64,000 bases of DNA, from assembly GCA_905250125.1 (NCBI GenBank), contig CAJNOL010000859.1:34214-98213 (forward strand), given 5' to 3'. Below are positions 59,657 to 64,000 of this stretch, piece after piece. How positions within the stretch are numbered: the stretch's first letter is position 1; every line of letters begins with the position of its first letter. The position numbers and the translations under genes were made by a program. The DNA is from Rotaria sordida (taxonomy: Eukaryota > Rotifera > Eurotatoria > Philodinida > Philodinidae). The notes under the pieces are model-generated. The model was given only the letters and a program-made list of their open reading frames with translations. It searched no databases and was not told the origin of the DNA.

Positions 59657-62600
59657 GGTACATTACGACATGAATCGTGACTGACTATACGTCAGCCTGG
59701 GGATGAATCATTCATCCGTATCATTGATTTTGGTCGTTCATCTGGCTTTAATTTATATAAATTTAAATGTATATATCTATCTGTATTTTTATGTGCAATA
59801 GCGGAAGCGAAATAGGTGTCGATAGAAAAAAAATGAGAAAAAGAAAAAAAGAAAGATGAAAAAAAAGAAAAGAACAGACGTGTTGTCGTAACAATGTATC
59901 ACGCACTACGTAGCAGATTTGCTATTTTATATTTTCATTTTTGTTGATTTCCACATTGCTCTCTCTTTCTCCTCCCCTTTTTTTTTCCGCATTTTTTTCT
60001 GTGCGTGTGTCACGAGTCATATAGCAAGAAGAAAAGATCTTCTTCTTTTCCTTTACTATAAATGGGAATAATGATAATGGATAGACAGTGATGATGATAG
60101 TGATGATGATGGTGATGAAACTAGTAATTCATCTTTCTTTCTTATCTGATCTTTTGTGTCGCCGGATTCCGCCTTTTTTTACTTATAGTTATCTTTATGG
60201 TTACCGCGTCGAAGCGTTGATGCATATTCTTTTACAATAGATTAATAATTTACTAAAAAAAACAATCACTGAACATTTTACATCTCAATGTTACTATTAA
60301 AAATAAATGGACCGTTGTCATTTTTCTCGATTGAATTGATATTTTACCTAGAGAGACATATGAGGAAAAAAAAGAATTAAACAACTTGATAGCTATATGT
60401 AACATTCGTTTAATTTCTTACGCTTGAACACTTGTCAATTAGTTTCTCTTGTTATTTTTTAACTTACAAATATTCAGTCGATCTTTATACAACAAATCGT
60501 TACTTTTGTTTGAAAATATACAAATGTGATGAAAAGAATATCAGTTTATAAATAGTGTTTGAAAAAAAAATCTATTAAAGTAATGACGAACGAAGAAAAC
60601 GAATACAAATAAAGACAATATTTCCTTGAAAATGGATATAAATAACATAATCTTAGTCTTCTAATGATAAGAAATATGCAGAATCTGTCAAGTGGATGTT
60701 TCTTAAAGAACAAAACGAATGCCCATCTGTTCTAAAAGCAATCCATAAAATGCAGCGATCTTTTTTTTCCTCCGTTCATTAATCAATAAAAACAGAAAAA
60801 TAGGATACATCACAATATGTATGTCGTATATGAAGTTCATCGAATGGTAAATATTGTTGAATGATTTCAAATTAGCTAATGATTTGATGTTTTGCTTATA
60901 ACTATTTTTTTTCTTGTTCACATAATTATTTGACTATTCTTTGTCTAAAAATCAATCAATAAATTGTGACATGAGTGTCTTTTCTATGAGAAGATAATAG
61001 TATTAAGTAGAACAAATTAATAAAAAAAACCAATAAATATTTAGAAGATGAACATACCAAATCAATGACATTAATTTAAATAGAATATGACAGAAGATTT
61101 CTATTGAATACGATGCTTTACATTTTCTTATACTATACAGAATACTTATACATATAAAAGTCATTGCTAAGATGTGAAAAAATAATTAAGAAACACATAA
61201 GAATTATGCTGATCTGATTTTGAGTATTTTGTTATTCTAGTAATGAGCAGATGAAAATAATGCATTGACGACAGGTCACGAAAGAGAGATTATACAACAT
61301 ACGCATAAAATCTCATATAAGCTTATAATAAAATGAATAAAGTTACGGCTGATAAGCTAAATGAATGTCTATGGCCTCGATCAATACATCTTATGTCTCA
61401 TCTATGAAGCAATGTGTCATTAAGCATGAATAAAATAAGAGAAAAGAAATCGTTTTTTTCGTGCCCGCCTCACGCCTGTAAGCATCAAATTTTGATAGCA
61501 TAGTCAATGGTTTGTTCCGTTTTTGATAATGTCTGCTGAATCGAACGGAAATCAACAGTCGCTCACATAGACTCACAATCAATATTGGATAGAAAAAGAA
61601 AATCTAGCATTGTAACAATTCAAGCAACAAAAAAAAAAGAACAGCCCATGCAAGATTTATTCGCAAATCAGTTATTGAGAATTGAACTATTTTATATTTC
61701 ACATTAATATGTTATGTTCGAAATTCAACAATTATTTTATTACTATTATTAAAATAATTATTGAATAATTTATTGAACGGTGAATCTTAGTGTCTTGTCA
61801 GAAGATCTCTAGAGAATTCTGTTTTATATGATTTGGATGAATAATTGACATTGTATGTATGAGAAATTTGTAATAGAGAATAAGTTTCTTGTGCTTTGAT
61901 TCTATAAATAAATGTTTAAATATTATTTCTACAATTAGCAGCTGTCGTCGTTTCTGTTATATTAATAGCACCAGTCTAATGAATGAGTCGACCTTCACCA
62001 ATGGCAACAAACACTTATAATATATAGGATCCTCTACTTTTTTTTCCGTTCTATCAACATAAAATATCAGGATAGATGATGAGCATATTTTTAATGGTCT
62101 CGGAAATAGTAATAATAACAATCTTGTATACTCTCATCATATGAAAAAAACAAGAAATTATTCATATTTACTATCAAGAAAGTCAATTCTAAATTCTATC
62201 ATATTGACATTTAATTATTTCGTATTCTTTAGTTTAATAGACTTTATTGACATATACGTAAAATATTTAAATAAATCATTTTTTGTGCATAGTATGATAT
62301 GATATTTTACAATCTTAAATCGAATTGATAATGTAAAAACGATATGTTATATAAAAAAGATTACTGTTAAAAATTCTTTTAAAATAAATGAAAGCATTTT
62401 ATATATAAGCCAATTTTTTAACATAAAATCCTATATATTTTAATTCGAAAATAGTAATATTATGTTAATGATTAACTATAATATATTGAAAATAAGCTTA
62501 ATGAAAGCAATTTATTTATTATTATATTGAAGAACTAAGCATAGACAATAACAAAACAAAAAAGAAATCAGTGAGATTGAAGCATAGCCAACGAAAGAAA

Positions 62601-62766
62601 AATGAAATTCTTTATCATAAAAAAAATACATTCAAGCACACAGAGAGCAACCGTAATATATTTGCTTCGACGGATATTATACTTGATAAAATACTCGGAA
62701 GTTACAAAAAAAGAATGAATTGATCAGCCTGCTACATATATATATATATGTCTGTCTATCACAGTT
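59657..62766. other. Intergenic region upstream of the chloride channel
   Basis: 3.1 kb. The part next to 59656 should hold the channel promoter; a (GAT)n-like patch occurs at about 60080-60118. The part near 62700 holds the 3' UTR of the next minus-strand gene, with a short (TA)n run at 62737-62749. No gene recognised. Confidence 0.45.
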
Positions 62767-63815
62767 TTATTGGGTTTGCTGTTGTTCAGCAATATTATCA
62801 GTAGAATTTGTTGCAAGATCAGTACTTGTTGAAAGTGTAACTGTTTCACCGTCATTATGTGTAAGTGCATGAGGAGATTGTTTGTCAATTTGCATGCGAT
62901 AAACATATGTATCTTCAGTAGATTCAATACGACCAGAATTTAAATCAAATGATCGACCTTTCATAGCTAACGGTGATGTTGTTGGAGATGGACTCCACCA
63001 TGACATGATATCTAAATGAATAAATACAAAAAAAAAACGTAGAACGAAACAATTGAAATATTAAAATAATTTTCACTTGAAATAACTGGTAATTGTCTTA
63101 AAAGGCCTTCTTGTGCAAGTATTTGTTGATTTTCATTTTGTAAATCTTTTTGAACTTTTTCTATACCCACTTTAATTTTTTCTGCCATATCTTCAACATA
63201 TTTTAATGATGTTTCTGTTTCTTTACCATTATCAGATATTTTTTGTAATAATACATCAAGATCATCACATTTTCTAATCATTCCTAAACGTAAATAAAAC
63301 ATTGAATCATGTTCATTTGTACCACCACCTAATGAAAATGCTGAATCATTTGCTTGTAATTTTCTTGCTAATTCAGCTTGAATTGTATTTATATCATATG
63401 ATGATACATTAGACTGTTCATTTATATTAATATCATTTGGTATGTAACGAATAGCTCCAATACCAGCCCAATTAGGCATTGGAATAGAAACAAGATTTTC
63501 ATATTTAGCTACACTTGATGAAAGACGTGCACGTGCAGTCATTGTAGCAAGAAGAATATCACTGTAACGTTGCATATTATCACTAAATGTTTGAATTTCA
63601 CTTCCATCAATAACATCAAGTAAATGTTCTAATGGAGCAAATCGAATAGCATGAGCTGGTATTCGATTTGAACAATTATCATCAGATTTTAACATTTGAA
63701 ACTGAATACCTTTAAGTAATTCTAAATTCATTTTAGGATATTGTTGAGAAAGTTTATCGAATAACCAAAGATTAAGAAGATCGATATAATTATATAAATC
63801 ATCCAAATTTCCAAT
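62767..63815 (-). CDS. Unrecognised helical/coiled-coil protein, 3' end (5' partial)
   Basis: Two exons, 63077-63815 and 62767-63011, join in phase 1 (A|AT) to about 327 residues ending in EQQQTQ. The first exon begins after an ATTTAG acceptor with no ATG, so the gene starts beyond the window. The protein is mainly helical: LDDLYNYIDLLNLWLFDKLS, a region with FAPLEHLLDVIDGSE, a short Pro/Trp segment (PMPNWAGIGAIRYIPND), and a coiled-coil of about 70 residues before the last intron. The C-terminus (SWWSPSPTTSPLAMKGRSFD) is polar and Ser/Thr-rich. I could not match it to a family. Confidence 0.65.
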
Positions 63816-64000
63816 CTAAATATATATTGAAATTAAAGATGAATAAAAATAATCCTTATATTTTGATTTAGAAAATTCAAATGAAATATTATGTTTCATA
63901 TAGATAGAATCCATGATTTCGAGTCGGTAGATTTAATTCTGTTGAAAAAAAAGAATCATTTTTCGATGAATTATTGATAATTCAAACTTTGTACATTACA
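63816..64000 (-). other. Intron of the partial coiled-coil gene
   Basis: Sequence 5' of the acceptor at 63816-63817 on the minus strand; taken as intron of the gene that continues past the window edge. No further exon could be recognised in these 185 bp. Confidence 0.4.

Noticed and set aside
1..64000. CRISPR arrays, bacterial operons, rRNA or tRNA genes, telomere repeats, spliced-leader RNA gene
   Set aside because: Looked for on both strands and none recognised; the window is eukaryotic nuclear DNA.

Overview
This window is from a eukaryotic nuclear genome: strongly AT-rich, intron-dense, with many introns of about 50-70 bp that all fit GT...AG. The genes are plainly animal (Wntless, a split-kinase-type receptor tyrosine kinase with Ig domains, a glycine/glutamate-type Cys-loop chloride channel, a neuronal calcium sensor, GPR155, VPS51, METTL9, GLD-2, SCO1, GTPBP3). 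Tiny introns, 3' splice acceptors sitting just upstream of start codons, and relics resembling multigene families I associate with bdelloids suggest a rotifer, probably a bdelloid. That placement is inference, not proof.

Layout. 1-4644 (+): the 3' end of GTPBP3, then SCO1, then a GLD-2/TENT2 poly(A) polymerase, packed with about 100 and 80 bp between coding regions and an unpaired acceptor before each downstream ATG. This looks like an operon resolved by spliced-leader trans-splicing. 5039-13060 (-): a receptor tyrosine kinase with a divergent catalytic loop, head-to-head with Wntless at 13353-17163 (+). 17829-21389 (+): GPR155/LYCHOS. 24651-26695 (+): an N-myristoylation-type calcium sensor with an unusual tail of about 230 residues. 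28155-28784 (-): orphan with polyQ. 28785-35949: a long gene-poor stretch with decayed mobile DNA and a fragment of a multigene family. 35950-36778 (-): orphan with two exons. 39624-40665 (-): METTL9. 41512-45770 (-): VPS51. 45771-51151: gene-poor, with a broken membrane-protein gene. 51152-51385 (-): small orphan. 51739-59656 (-): Cys-loop chloride channel. 62767-63815 (-): 3' part of an unrecognised coiled-coil gene running off the window.

Most notable: the chloride channel carries two complete alternative versions of the coding block for the end of the ligand domain, TM1 and the pore-lining TM2. One is a single exon; the other is split over three exons. Both are exactly 192 nt with identical splice phases, so either can be joined between the same flanking exons. 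This predicts two channels from one gene with different pores.

A second theme is long foldback (palindromic) elements of about 570-700 bp: two members of one family (5811-6417 and 38197-38840), a young one inside a VPS51 intron (43031-43725), and another at 33477-34041, plus smaller hairpin and TIR elements in GPR155 introns. Exon coordinates were derived by hand from reading frame and GT/AG sites and may be off by a base or two in places.
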